From assembly GCA_910586975.1 (NCBI GenBank), contig CAJUKX010000008.1:1-64000 (forward strand): a stretch of 64,000 nt of DNA, in the 5' to 3' direction. The notes under the pieces are model-generated. The model did no database searches, was not told where the DNA came from, and was given only the letters and a program-made list of their open reading frames with translations. Both the position numbers and the translations under genes were made by a program. Origin of the DNA: an uncultured Muribaculaceae bacterium. GTDB taxonomy: Bacteria > Bacteroidota > Bacteroidia > Bacteroidales > Muribaculaceae. Shown piece after piece: positions 53,315-61,787 of the stretch (its first letter is position 1; every line of letters begins with the position of its first letter).

Positions 53315-54633
53315 CAACATTCGATAATATAATTATAGGCGCCGGTCCCGGTGGATATGAACTTGCAGCCCGTCTCGCTGCCAAAGGCGAGACGGTGCTG
53401 GTTGTCGAAAAGGACAAACTCGGCGGCACATGCTTAAACCGTGGTTGCATTCCTACCAAATGCCTTGTGGCCACTGCTGAAGCTGCACATACAATAAATG
53501 AGTCTGCATCGCTTGGTATTGAAGCTGCGAGTTTCAAAATTAACTTTGAAACCGCGTATAACCGAATGAGACAGGTTGTTGAAGGGTTGCGCGAAGGGGT
53601 TGCCGCAGAGTTGTCAAAATGTACAGTTATCTATGGCGAGGCCAAATTACTGGACAATAAAACAATTCTTGTGGGTGACGAAATATTCGAAGCTTCATCA
53701 CGAATTATCATAGCTACCGGCTCCACTCCTGCCGTACTGCCTATTGAGGGTGCAGAACTTGCCATGACGAGCGATGATGTGCTAAACATGTCTGTTCTGC
53801 CTCCGTCGGTTATCATAATCGGAGGTGGCGTTATAGGAATGGAATTCGCTTCAATTCTTTCAAATTTAGGAGTAAAGACAACGGTAATAGAATTCTGTAA
53901 GGAAATTCTGCCACCTTTCGATCAGGAAGTTGCAAAGCGTCTGAGAATGACATTATCGCGCAAAGGTGTTGACATTATAACCGGTGCAGCTGTAACTTCA
54001 ATCAAAAGTATGCCGGATGGCATGCTTCAGGTGACTTATTCAGGAAAACGCGGAGAATCGCAAATTGAGGCATCACAGGTGATAATGGCTGTTGGACGCA
54101 AACCTGTAATACCTGAAGGTGTATCGGAAGCCGGTATAGAACTGACTGCAAAGGGCTTTGTCAAAGTTGATGAACACATGGAAACTTCTGTTGCGGGAGT
54201 CTATGCTATAGGCGATGTCAACGGCCTTATGATGCTTGCCCACGCGGCCATAGCGCAAGGACGCGTGGTAGCTGACGGAAATCCTGAACTCTTCGACATA
54301 AACCGGGTACCCTCGATTGTCTTTACCAATCCGGAAGTTGCATCAGTAGGAATGACTCCTGCCGGTCTTGAACAGAAAGGTATTTCTTTCAAGACAGAAA
54401 AACGGATGTTTGCCGGAAACGGAAAAGCTCAAGCGATGGGGAAACCTGAAGGCTTCATAAAATTCACCATTTTGCCCGAATTTTCCAATCAGATAGCAGG
54501 CGTGACAATTATAGGTGCGCATGCTGCAGATCTCATTGCCGAAGCTACCATGCTTGTCACCGACAAAGTTTCAATTGATGATGTAGACAGCAGATATATT
54601 CACGCTCACCCTACTCTTTCAGAGATGTTTTGA
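53311..54633 (+). CDS. lpdA: Dihydrolipoyl dehydrogenase (glycine cleavage L protein)
   Basis: FAD enzyme that reoxidises dihydrolipoyl-GcvH with NAD+. It has 440 residues. The FAD motif is IIGAGPGGYELAARLAAKG, the redox disulfide is GGTCLNRGCIPTK, the NAD site is IIGGGVIGMEFASIL, and the C-terminal interface ends in HAHPTLSEMF with the catalytic His. Being the last gene of the gcv operon points to a dedicated L protein. Other lipoyl complexes could share it. Confidence 0.96.
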   Translation: MTTFDNIIIGAGPGGYELAARLAAKGETVLVVEKDKLGGTCLNRGCIPTKCLVATAEAAHTINESASLGIEAASFKINFETAYNRMRQVVEGLREGVAAELSKCTVIYGEAKLLDNKTILVGDEIFEASSRIIIATGSTPAVLPIEGAELAMTSDDVLNMSVLPPSVIIIGGGVIGMEFASILSNLGVKTTVIEFCKEILPPFDQEVAKRLRMTLSRKGVDIITGAAVTSIKSMPDGMLQVTYSGKRGESQIEASQVIMAVGRKPVIPEGVSEAGIELTAKGFVKVDEHMETSVAGVYAIGDVNGLMMLAHAAIAQGRVVADGNPELFDINRVPSIVFTNPEVASVGMTPAGLEQKGISFKTEKRMFAGNGKAQAMGKPEGFIKFTILPEFSNQIAGVTIIGAHAADLIAEATMLVTDKVSIDDVDSRYIHAHPTLSEMF

Positions 54634-54662
54634 ATAAAACGTGTTTTCTGTTGACGATAAAA

Positions 54663-54693
54663 CGCCGGTCTGAAATTCAGGCCGGCGCTTTTT
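54663..54693. terminator. Bidirectional terminator between lpdA and the M18 peptidase gene
   Basis: CGCCGG (54663-54668) pairs with CCGGCG (54682-54687) and the stem continues inward through TCTGAA/TTCAG with one wobble. TTTTT follows on the plus strand and TTTT on the minus strand, serving both converging genes. Confidence 0.88.
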
Positions 54694-54707
54694 ATAAGTT
54701 TTATCTA

Positions 54708-56009
54708 TCAAGATTTATAGAATTCGGTAAATACTGCAATCATGGCTGTGTGGTCGGAAAGCGATGCTGTCTCGCGCACAGAATGCATGGCCCATATTGG
54801 CGAACCTACATCCACGCCACGGAGTGGCAACTGCGATGTAAGGATATTACCCAGCGTAGATCCTCCGGCCACATCACTGTGATTTACAAAATACTGGCAG
54901 GGTACGCCGGCTCGTTCGCAAAGCACTTTAAACACGGCTGCCGAATCAGCATCGGTCATATATTTGCAGTTGGCATTGATTTTAACAACCGGACCTCCGC
55001 CGAGCGTAGGATGATTGGTAGGATCCTGCTTCTCTACATAATTGGGATGCACGCCATGGGCGTCATCAGCCGAAATCATGAATGAATCTGATACCGCACG
55101 CATGAAGTCTTCTTCATTACCGCCTTTTGCAGCATTGATTCTGCGCAGGATGTAGTCAAGCATCGGGGAAGCAGCGCCTTGTTTTGTTCCTGATCCGGTT
55201 TCTTCATTATCAAAGATTGCCATGACACGGGTTGCACTGTCTGCTACTGAAAGTGTGTCGAGCATGGCACACATTGCTGCATGTACCATAGAGAGGTCGT
55301 CAAGGCGTCCTGATGTAATGAAGTCTCCATTAAGACCTACAACCGATGCGCGGGTAGTGTCAAACAACGATAAATCGTAGTCTAAGATATCCGATGGTTT
55401 TACACCTAATTTTTCAGCTACAAGTTTAAGTACCAATCCTTTGGCATGATTCTTATCAGCAACTCTACCAATGATGGGCAGCATATCTTTTTGCTTGGAT
55501 AGAGGATTGCCTTCGTTCACGGCTCGATTGAAATGTATGGCCAGATGTGGAATGGTAAGCAGATGACGGTCAAACTTAACAAGGGCGGTTTCGGGTCTTA
55601 GAGGATTGTCGCTGCGCAGTATTACCCTGCCGGCAAGCGACAGAGGTCTGTCAAACCATGTATACAGTATCGGACCGCCGTAAACCTCGGTATTTAGTTT
55701 TACGATATTGCCGTCACATAATATCTCACAGTTGGGCTTAATCCTAAAACCCGGAGAATCGCTGTGGGCAGATATAATTTTGTAGCCTTTTGAAGCTTCG
55801 CCGGCACCTACAACAAATGCAAACAGAGCAGAATCGTTTTTCTTAACGAAATAACGTCCGCCATCTGTAAGTTCCCAGGCATCACGCATATCAAGTTCTT
55901 TGAAACCGTTGGCTGAGAGATGCCCTGCCAAAGTCTTTATTGCCCAGAAATTTACAGGTGAGGCATCCATAAAGGCTGCCAGATCCTTATAATTATTGTT
56001 AATATTCAT
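54708..56009 (-). CDS. M18-family aminopeptidase
   Basis: Zinc aminopeptidase of the aspartyl-aminopeptidase type, 433 residues from the ATG at 56009. A longer start reads into the DUF5063 gene. Metal and catalytic motifs are ISAHSDSPGFRIKPN, SGRLDDLS, FDNEETGSGTKQGAASPML and SADDAHGVHPNY, with the last ligand in VNHSDVAGGSTLG. It removes N-terminal residues (acidic or neutral) from peptides in the cytoplasm. It lies five bases after the DUF5063 gene. Confidence 0.93.
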   Translation of the reverse strand: MNINNNYKDLAAFMDASPVNFWAIKTLAGHLSANGFKELDMRDAWELTDGGRYFVKKNDSALFAFVVGAGEASKGYKIISAHSDSPGFRIKPNCEILCDGNIVKLNTEVYGGPILYTWFDRPLSLAGRVILRSDNPLRPETALVKFDRHLLTIPHLAIHFNRAVNEGNPLSKQKDMLPIIGRVADKNHAKGLVLKLVAEKLGVKPSDILDYDLSLFDTTRASVVGLNGDFITSGRLDDLSMVHAAMCAMLDTLSVADSATRVMAIFDNEETGSGTKQGAASPMLDYILRRINAAKGGNEEDFMRAVSDSFMISADDAHGVHPNYVEKQDPTNHPTLGGGPVVKINANCKYMTDADSAAVFKVLCERAGVPCQYFVNHSDVAGGSTLGNILTSQLPLRGVDVGSPIWAMHSVRETASLSDHTAMIAVFTEFYKS

Positions 56010-56014
56010 ATATG

Positions 56015-56509
56015 TCAGAATGAATGATAGTATGAATTTATCGGGCGCAAAACATTGCAGAGAATCTGCGACCAATATGAGTCGAAATCTTCTTTAACAG
56101 CTACGATGGCCGAAGCAGCTACATCATCAGTAGCATCGCGCACAGTTTCGAGATAGTTATAGAAGACTTGAAACAAGTCGGCCAAACCCTCGGCTATACT
56201 TGCTCCAATAGGAGTATCGGAATACTTCATGTCGTTCATAAACACTTCAAGATAAGAATCATCCTCACCCAAAAGTGATTCGATATTTCGCCGCACAGAA
56301 TCATAAATTTCTTCTTCAAGCGCATCCTGGTTGATATAACCGTCGTCGAGTGCGCCTTCATCGGTAAGATCTGAAGCCGTAATATATATTCTTGGGAGCA
56401 GACGCAGCATAGTGACTGCGAAATCACGTGGCTGCATGGTCGCGCAATTCTCACATGCCGAGCAATACTCGTTACATAAGGCCGTAAAGGCCAGTGCATT
56501 ATTTGTCAT
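56015..56509 (-). CDS. DUF5063 domain protein
   Basis: 164 residues, acidic and all-helical in appearance, with no signal peptide. The layout (FTALCNEYCSACENC near the start, then a long acidic region, and DSYWSQILCNVLRPINSYYH at the end) matches the DUF5063 family of Bacteroidota. Function unknown. Its start overlaps the end of nadD by four bases. Confidence 0.8.
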   Translation of the reverse strand: MTNNALAFTALCNEYCSACENCATMQPRDFAVTMLRLLPRIYITASDLTDEGALDDGYINQDALEEEIYDSVRRNIESLLGEDDSYLEVFMNDMKYSDTPIGASIAEGLADLFQVFYNYLETVRDATDDVAASAIVAVKEDFDSYWSQILCNVLRPINSYYHSF

Positions 56510-57090
56510 TTGTATAGTTTATGTTCTACGATATATTTATGCACACCGTTAGGAAGGAAATATTCCATATCACGACCCTTGGCTATAGCATTTCTTATAA
56601 AAGTACTCGATATATTAGCCATAGGCGCATCAACTATTTCCATACCGTCTACATTGGTATCCGTAACAGGATATCCGGGTCGTGGGTAAACAATCACGCC
56701 GTATGTATCGAGAATATGCTGTGCCTGTTTCCACCGATCAAAGATAGCCCAGTTGTCCGAACCGATTATGAGTTTAAATCGGTAGTCAGGATAACGTGAT
56801 GCAAGCAAATCGAGAGTATTGACTGTATACGACGGGAGAGGCATTGTAAGTTCGATGTCGCATACATCAAGGTTGGTAGATCCTTTGATCGCGATATTCA
56901 GCATAGTGAGCCTCTTCATGTCCGGCAACAGAGCGCCGGGGTCTTTTTTCAGAGGATTTCTGGGCGAGAGAGTAAGCCAAACCTGATCAACATACCCCCA
57001 TTGAGCCAGAAAGGATGCTATCATCATGTGGCCGATATGCACCGGGTTGAATGATCCTCCAAGGATTCCTATAACTTTATTATTGTCCAT
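56506..57090 (-). CDS. nadD: Nicotinate-nucleotide adenylyltransferase
   Basis: Forms deamido-NAD from nicotinate mononucleotide and ATP. It has 194 residues from the ATG at 57090; a start at 57111 would add seven residues without conservation. GGSFNPVHIGHMMIA is the (H/T)IGH nucleotidyltransferase motif. IIGSDNWAIFDRW and the ISSTFIRNAI motif near the end complete the active site. It couples to the DUF5063 gene by a 4-base overlap. Confidence 0.96.
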   Translation of the reverse strand: MDNNKVIGILGGSFNPVHIGHMMIASFLAQWGYVDQVWLTLSPRNPLKKDPGALLPDMKRLTMLNIAIKGSTNLDVCDIELTMPLPSYTVNTLDLLASRYPDYRFKLIIGSDNWAIFDRWKQAQHILDTYGVIVYPRPGYPVTDTNVDGMEIVDAPMANISSTFIRNAIAKGRDMEYFLPNGVHKYIVEHKLYK

Positions 57091-57139
57091 GTTAAGCTTT
57101 TGAAAAATCAATTGCTGAATATGTCCTGTCTAAAATAGC

Positions 57140-57170
57140 TTTCAGCATACAGGCTTCCTGTATGCTGAAA
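57140..57170 (-). terminator. Perfect 14-bp hairpin between gmk and nadD
   Basis: TTTCAGCATACAGG (57140-57153) and CCTGTATGCTGAAA (57157-57170) are perfect complements with a 3-base loop, immediately after the gmk stop. Leftward, only a weak T-run (GCTATTTTA) follows, so it may be a leaky terminator or a processing/stability element. Confidence 0.65.
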
Positions 57171-57173
57171 CCC

Positions 57174-57743
57174 TTATGCAAGGAATTCTTTTATTAATGC
57201 TTTTGTTTCCTCTACAGCATCATTGAGATCTTCGTTCACAACACGTTTATCAAACTGCGGTGCAAAACTGATTTCATATTCAGCACGTCCAACACGTGTG
57301 ACGATTTGCTCGGGTGTATCAGTCCCTCTTTTAAGGAGTCGGCGTTGAAGCTCGGGAATGCTTGGCGGTTCTACAAATATCAGACAGGCATCCTCTCCAT
57401 AACTTTTCTTAACGTTGAGCGCGCCTTTCACATCTATATCGAGAATCACATTATGGCCTTTGGCGAGCTGCAAGTCAACCTCGCTTTTCAGGGTACCGTA
57501 GTAGCGTCCGGGATAGACTTCTTCCCACTCTATGAACTCACCGTTCTCTACTGCATCACGAAAACGTTCTGTCGTAAGGAAGTGGTAATGCACTCCATCT
57601 TCTTCGCCTTCACGCGGAGCTCTGTTTGTTGCAGACACCGAAAATTCGAGGCCAATCGACTCGTCGTCGAGGATGCTGTTTATTATCGTTGATTTTCCGC
57701 AACCCGACGGTGCCGAAATAACTATAAGTTTACCTTTGGTCAT
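57174..57743 (-). CDS. gmk: Guanylate kinase
   Basis: Phosphorylates GMP to GDP. It has 189 residues, typical length. The P-loop is SAPSGCGKSTI, the GMP-binding region is FSVSATNRAPREGEEDGVHYHFL, and IDVKGALNVKK is conserved. It is the first gene of the gmk-nadD-DUF5063-M18 group, though the hairpin after it may separate expression from nadD. Confidence 0.98.
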   Translation of the reverse strand: MTKGKLIVISAPSGCGKSTIINSILDDESIGLEFSVSATNRAPREGEEDGVHYHFLTTERFRDAVENGEFIEWEEVYPGRYYGTLKSEVDLQLAKGHNVILDIDVKGALNVKKSYGEDACLIFVEPPSIPELQRRLLKRGTDTPEQIVTRVGRAEYEISFAPQFDKRVVNEDLNDAVEETKALIKEFLA

Positions 57744-57980
57744 AACAGGTTAAAAATCGTTAGTTGTTTTTACTCCTGCGAATTTACGCAAAAAGAAAGC
57801 AAATTGCAAAATTTATCCTGTAAAATTCACAAAAATTGATTGGACGTAATTGTAATATTAGCTTGCCGGTCGCCATATAACGGTATATTTATGTAGTCAA
57901 GCTACAGGAGTTTTGACTTTTGTAAGCAATTTTTTCCAACATTAACGCATTTTGGTCTCAAATCTTATCTGAAAAATGAC

Positions 57981-57988
57981 TAATTTTG
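57981..57988 (+). promoter_or_regulatory. -7 box of the dusB promoter
   Basis: TAATTTTG is a full consensus match. The nearest upstream TTTG (57951-57954) is 26 bp away, longer than usual. Initiation near 57995 leaves only about ten bases before the ATG at 58005. Confidence 0.5.
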
Positions 57989-58004
57989 CAAAAAAAATTG
58001 ACGT

Positions 58005-59000
58005 ATGAAGATTGGAAACATAGATTTAGGCGATTCACCGGTGATGCTTGCTCCGATGGAAGATGTCACTGACGAATCGTTCCGTCTTATTTGTAAAGAA
58101 ATGGGTGCCGACATGACTTATACAGAATTTGTCAGTGCCGATGCCCTCATACGCAATATTCAGGCGACCACCCGCAAACTAAAAATCAATCCGGGCGAAA
58201 GGCCTACTGCCATTCAGATATATGGCAAGGAAGTGGAGCCTATGGTTGAGGCGGCCAAGATTGCAGAAACTGCAGCACCCGACTTGATTGATATAAACTT
58301 TGGATGTCCGGTTAAAAAAGTAGCCGGTAAAGGTGCCGGTGCAGGCATGCTCCGCAATATCCCGCTGATGCTCGAAATAACTCGCGCTGTGGTCGATGCG
58401 GTCAAACTCCCCGTCACAGTCAAGACACGTCTGGGTTGGGATCACGACTCCAAAATCATAGTTGACCTGGCTGAGCAGCTTCAGGACTGTGGCATACAAG
58501 CCATTACAGTACATGGGCGTACACGCTCGCAATTATATTCGGGTGAAGCCGACTGGGATATGATTGCCAAAGTTAAACAGAATCAACGTCTTAAAATACC
58601 CGTAATTGGCAACGGCGACATTACCACACCGTTAAAGCTGAAAGAAGCCTTTGAGCGATATGGTGTTGATGGTGTGATGGTTGGCCGTGCTTCGATAGGC
58701 GCACCATGGATTTTCCATGATTTCAAGCAGATGCTTCTCGAAGGACATTACGAAGAACTGCCTATATCTGTTAAATTTGACTTGTTGAGACGTCAGATTC
58801 ACGAAAGCATCGACCGTATTGACGAATACAGGGGCATCCTCCACATACGCCGTCATCTTGCAGCATCGCCTATTTTCAAGGGTATTCCTGATTTCAAGCA
58901 GACGCGCATAGCTATGCTCAGAGCATCAACTCTCGGTGAGCTTGAATCTGTGCTCGACCATATCCAGAATTTTATTCTCCCAAAATATTCATCACAATAA
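58005..59000 (+). CDS. dusB: tRNA-dihydrouridine synthase
   Basis: FMN-dependent reduction of specific uridines in the tRNA D-loop. It has 331 residues. LAPMEDVTDESFR, TEFVSADALIRN, the catalytic Cys in NFGCPVKKVAGKGAGAGML, TVHGRTRSQLYSG and VMVGRASIGAPWIF follow the DusB pattern. It begins a plus-strand group with the DUF2807 protein (12 bases on) and the flippase. Confidence 0.95.
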   Translation: MKIGNIDLGDSPVMLAPMEDVTDESFRLICKEMGADMTYTEFVSADALIRNIQATTRKLKINPGERPTAIQIYGKEVEPMVEAAKIAETAAPDLIDINFGCPVKKVAGKGAGAGMLRNIPLMLEITRAVVDAVKLPVTVKTRLGWDHDSKIIVDLAEQLQDCGIQAITVHGRTRSQLYSGEADWDMIAKVKQNQRLKIPVIGNGDITTPLKLKEAFERYGVDGVMVGRASIGAPWIFHDFKQMLLEGHYEELPISVKFDLLRRQIHESIDRIDEYRGILHIRRHLAASPIFKGIPDFKQTRIAMLRASTLGELESVLDHIQNFILPKYSSQ

Positions 59001-59012
59001 ATCAGCTTAAAA

Positions 59013-59729
59013 ATGACAAAATATCTCTTTCCATTATTTATATTCCTTGCTTCTGCCTCAAATGCCTTACATGCAGAAACTGCTGATTACAAACTTGAAG
59101 TACAGGATTTTTCTGAACTGAAAGTAACCGACAACATAAATGTCGTATACCATTGCTCAAGCGACTCAGCCGGATGGGTATATTTTACATGCGACCCTGA
59201 GGTATCGTCCAAGCTTCTTTTCTCCAACGACAAGGCATGTCTGCACATTCAGGTTGCGGCTGATGAAGTTTCTCTAGACAAGTTGCCTGTCGTACACGTT
59301 TATTCATCTGCATTGCAAAAGGTTGAAAACTCATCTGACTCAACCACTCATATATTGAATAACGTCACCGTACCAAGCTTCAAGTGCAAGGTTATTGGCA
59401 ACGGATACATCATTATTGACAATATTGATGCAAACACCGTCAGTGCGTCAGTCGCAACCGGTAAAGGCCATATAGTGATTTCAGAAGGCAAAGCTAAGAA
59501 AGCCAACTACACCAATGTGGGAACAGGAACAATCGAAGCCGGTGCTCTGAAAGCACGCAACGTAAAAGTATCTCATTGGGGAACTAACGATGTGGACTGC
59601 TCAGCGTCAGAATCACTAACTATTTACGGTACAGGAAGCGGTAAAATTTACTATAGCGGAAATCCCGAGAAGGTCAGCAACAGATCGATGGGTATAAAGG
59701 CTTTCCCGGTTGAGACAAAACAGAAATAA
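59013..59729 (+). CDS. Exported DUF2807 (GIN domain) protein
   Basis: 238 residues with a signal peptide (residues 1-20). A beta-helix-like region of the DUF2807/GIN type follows (FSELKVTDNINVVYH at the start, then short repeating strands such as GNGYIIIDNIDANTVSASVATGKGHIVIS by position). The family is common in Bacteroidota and has been called a putative autotransporter adhesin head domain. Its function is unproven. It is cotranscribed with dusB and the flippase, with gaps of 12 and 3 bases. Confidence 0.8.
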   Translation: MTKYLFPLFIFLASASNALHAETADYKLEVQDFSELKVTDNINVVYHCSSDSAGWVYFTCDPEVSSKLLFSNDKACLHIQVAADEVSLDKLPVVHVYSSALQKVENSSDSTTHILNNVTVPSFKCKVIGNGYIIIDNIDANTVSASVATGKGHIVISEGKAKKANYTNVGTGTIEAGALKARNVKVSHWGTNDVDCSASESLTIYGTGSGKIYYSGNPEKVSNRSMGIKAFPVETKQK

Positions 59730-59732
59730 TGA

Positions 59733-61217
59733 ATGTCTGACAACTCGGATTCGCTTAAAACAAAGACTGCCCGCTCTATAAAGTGGAATGTCATCGACAG
59801 GGTTTCGTCGCAAGTACTGTATGCGATAACCGGCATTGTGCTCGCCCGATTACTATCGGTAGAGGACTTTGGTTTGGTAAGTGTAGTCTTGATTTTTCAA
59901 GCATTTGCATCGCTTCTTGTTGATAGCGGATTCTCGTATGCCCTTATCCAGAGAAAGAATCCTTCGCAAACTGACTATTCAACCGTATTGTGGTTTAACA
60001 TTGCGGTGGCGGTGGGCATATATGCGGTGCTATATTTTCTTGCTCCGTTAATTGCCGATTTTTTTCAGGGCGACCGCAGGCTTATTCCTTTATCGCGCGT
60101 TCTGTTTCTGTCGTTTATAATCAACGCATCGGCCATAGTCCAGACCAACCGCCTGATGAAAGCTATGGACGTAAAGATGGTGGCTGTAAGCAATTCGTTG
60201 GGGTTGTGCATTGCAGGTGTCACCGGTATTGCTCTGGCTCTTGCCGGATATGGCGCATGGGCTATAGTATGGCAGACCGTAGTGCTTGCATCGGTCAAAT
60301 CCTTGGTACTGTGGACAACCCAGCACTGGTTCCCTGACTTTACATTTTCATGGTCTTCACTGCGTAGCTTTTTCAACATTGGTTCGCGCATGATGTTCAC
60401 CTCTTTTTTGAATACGTTATTCCAGAATATCTATTCATTTGTAATCGGTAACCGCAGCGGTATGGCACCTCTGGGCTATTATGGACAAAGCGACAAATGG
60501 AGCAAGATGGGAATAATGTCGCTCTATCAGGTGATCACCTCCTCGTTTCTTCCGGCTCTTTCGGCCGTTCAAGATGATGACGAGCGATTTAAGCGCGTAT
60601 GCTCAAAAATGAGCAGGCTTACTTCCTATCTTGTTTTCCCGAGTATGCTTGGGCTTATAGCTATGGCTACACCCATATTCCATACTTTGTTTGGAAGCAA
60701 GTGGGATCCGTCGATTATTTTGTTTCAACTATTAATTTTCCGAGGTATATTTACAATCTTCACCGGCCTGTACAACAACTTCCTGCTTGCCAAGTCGCAT
60801 GCACGCACTATAATGTGGATGGAGATACTTCGCGACAGTGTGGCCATCTTGGCGCTTGTTGCCACATTGCCATTCATTAATGAAACCAAGCCGGGCAATC
60901 CTGTATGGGGACTTGAGATATTGCTGTGGGGTCAAATCATAAGCTCGGTTATTACATTCATCGTCACCATGATTTACACAGCAAAATTTACCGGCACTAA
61001 TATTCTGCGTCTTATATACGACATAGCACCATATCTGTGCCTTACACTGCTTATATTGCCTATAATGACCGCAGCAGGCTGGATGAGCGATATACCTGTA
61101 ATAACTTTGATTATAGAAATCGTGGTAGCTTCCGGTCTTTATTTTGGAGCTAACAAAATATCCGGCTCAAAAATACAGGACGAAGTAATAGGTTATTTAT
61201 CCAAGAAAAAGGTTTAA
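59733..61217 (+). CDS. MOP-family polysaccharide flippase (Wzx-like)
   Basis: 494 residues with about fourteen membrane helices. The N-terminal SIKWNVIDRVSSQVLYAITGIVLARLLSVEDFGLVSVV segment (about residues 14-52) and FSYALIQRKNPSQTDYSTVLWFNI are characteristic of lipopolysaccharide/O-antigen flippases of the WzxC type. It moves lipid-linked glycans across the inner membrane. No glycosyltransferase genes are adjacent, so its glycan is unknown. Its last 21 bases overlap the convergent coaE gene. Confidence 0.88.
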   Translation: MSDNSDSLKTKTARSIKWNVIDRVSSQVLYAITGIVLARLLSVEDFGLVSVVLIFQAFASLLVDSGFSYALIQRKNPSQTDYSTVLWFNIAVAVGIYAVLYFLAPLIADFFQGDRRLIPLSRVLFLSFIINASAIVQTNRLMKAMDVKMVAVSNSLGLCIAGVTGIALALAGYGAWAIVWQTVVLASVKSLVLWTTQHWFPDFTFSWSSLRSFFNIGSRMMFTSFLNTLFQNIYSFVIGNRSGMAPLGYYGQSDKWSKMGIMSLYQVITSSFLPALSAVQDDDERFKRVCSKMSRLTSYLVFPSMLGLIAMATPIFHTLFGSKWDPSIILFQLLIFRGIFTIFTGLYNNFLLAKSHARTIMWMEILRDSVAILALVATLPFINETKPGNPVWGLEILLWGQIISSVITFIVTMIYTAKFTGTNILRLIYDIAPYLCLTLLILPIMTAAGWMSDIPVITLIIEIVVASGLYFGANKISGSKIQDEVIGYLSKKKV

Positions 61218-61787
61218 CAAGCAGTGTATCTGCGGCAGGATGGCGCAATCCGGCGAATTAATGATTCTTTGATGAGGGATTGAGTCGAGCGACTCTACTT
61301 CCTGCGATTTCATTCTCGCCACGATTTGTGCCTCGCTCATGCCATTGCGTTTCTTTACCCTTTCGATTCTCACGTTATATGGAGCGGTTACTTCCCATAT
61401 ATCGTTCACCATACTTACCATACCACTGCTCACCGGTATTGCTGTCTCTACAAACTTTACTGCGTTATCTGTAGCATGCTCATATGCCCACCGCTCGATA
61501 TCGGCTTTAACGGCCCGATGGACTATGTCATTAAGACGTGCGAGAGCTTCGGGATTTCCAAATACGACTTCTGAAATAAGTTTACGGTCGATGACTCCGT
61601 CTACTACTGATTCAGGATGTATTTCGGCGCACAGGCGTTCATGGATATACAAGTCACTATCCATTATCTGCTTGGCTCTTGAATCACAATCGTAAACTTC
61701 ATACCCGAGCGAGCGCAGAATTTCCGAAACTACAGATTTACCGGAGCCTATGCCTCCGCAAATCGCAATCAACCGGGCTTTTTTCAT
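61197..61787 (-). CDS. coaE: Dephospho-CoA kinase
   Basis: Final step of coenzyme A synthesis: phosphorylates the 3'-hydroxyl of dephospho-CoA. It has 196 residues. The P-loop is CGGIGSGKSVVSEIL, and the CoA-domain parts YEVYDCDSRAKQIM and the VTAPYNVRIERVKKRNGMSEAQIVARM lid region are typical. It links to panC and panD elsewhere in the window. It overlaps the YbbR gene by four bases and the flippase tail by 21. Confidence 0.96.
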   Translation of the reverse strand: MKKARLIAICGGIGSGKSVVSEILRSLGYEVYDCDSRAKQIMDSDLYIHERLCAEIHPESVVDGVIDRKLISEVVFGNPEALARLNDIVHRAVKADIERWAYEHATDNAVKFVETAIPVSSGMVSMVNDIWEVTAPYNVRIERVKKRNGMSEAQIVARMKSQEVESLDSIPHQRIINSPDCAILPQIHCLLNLFLG

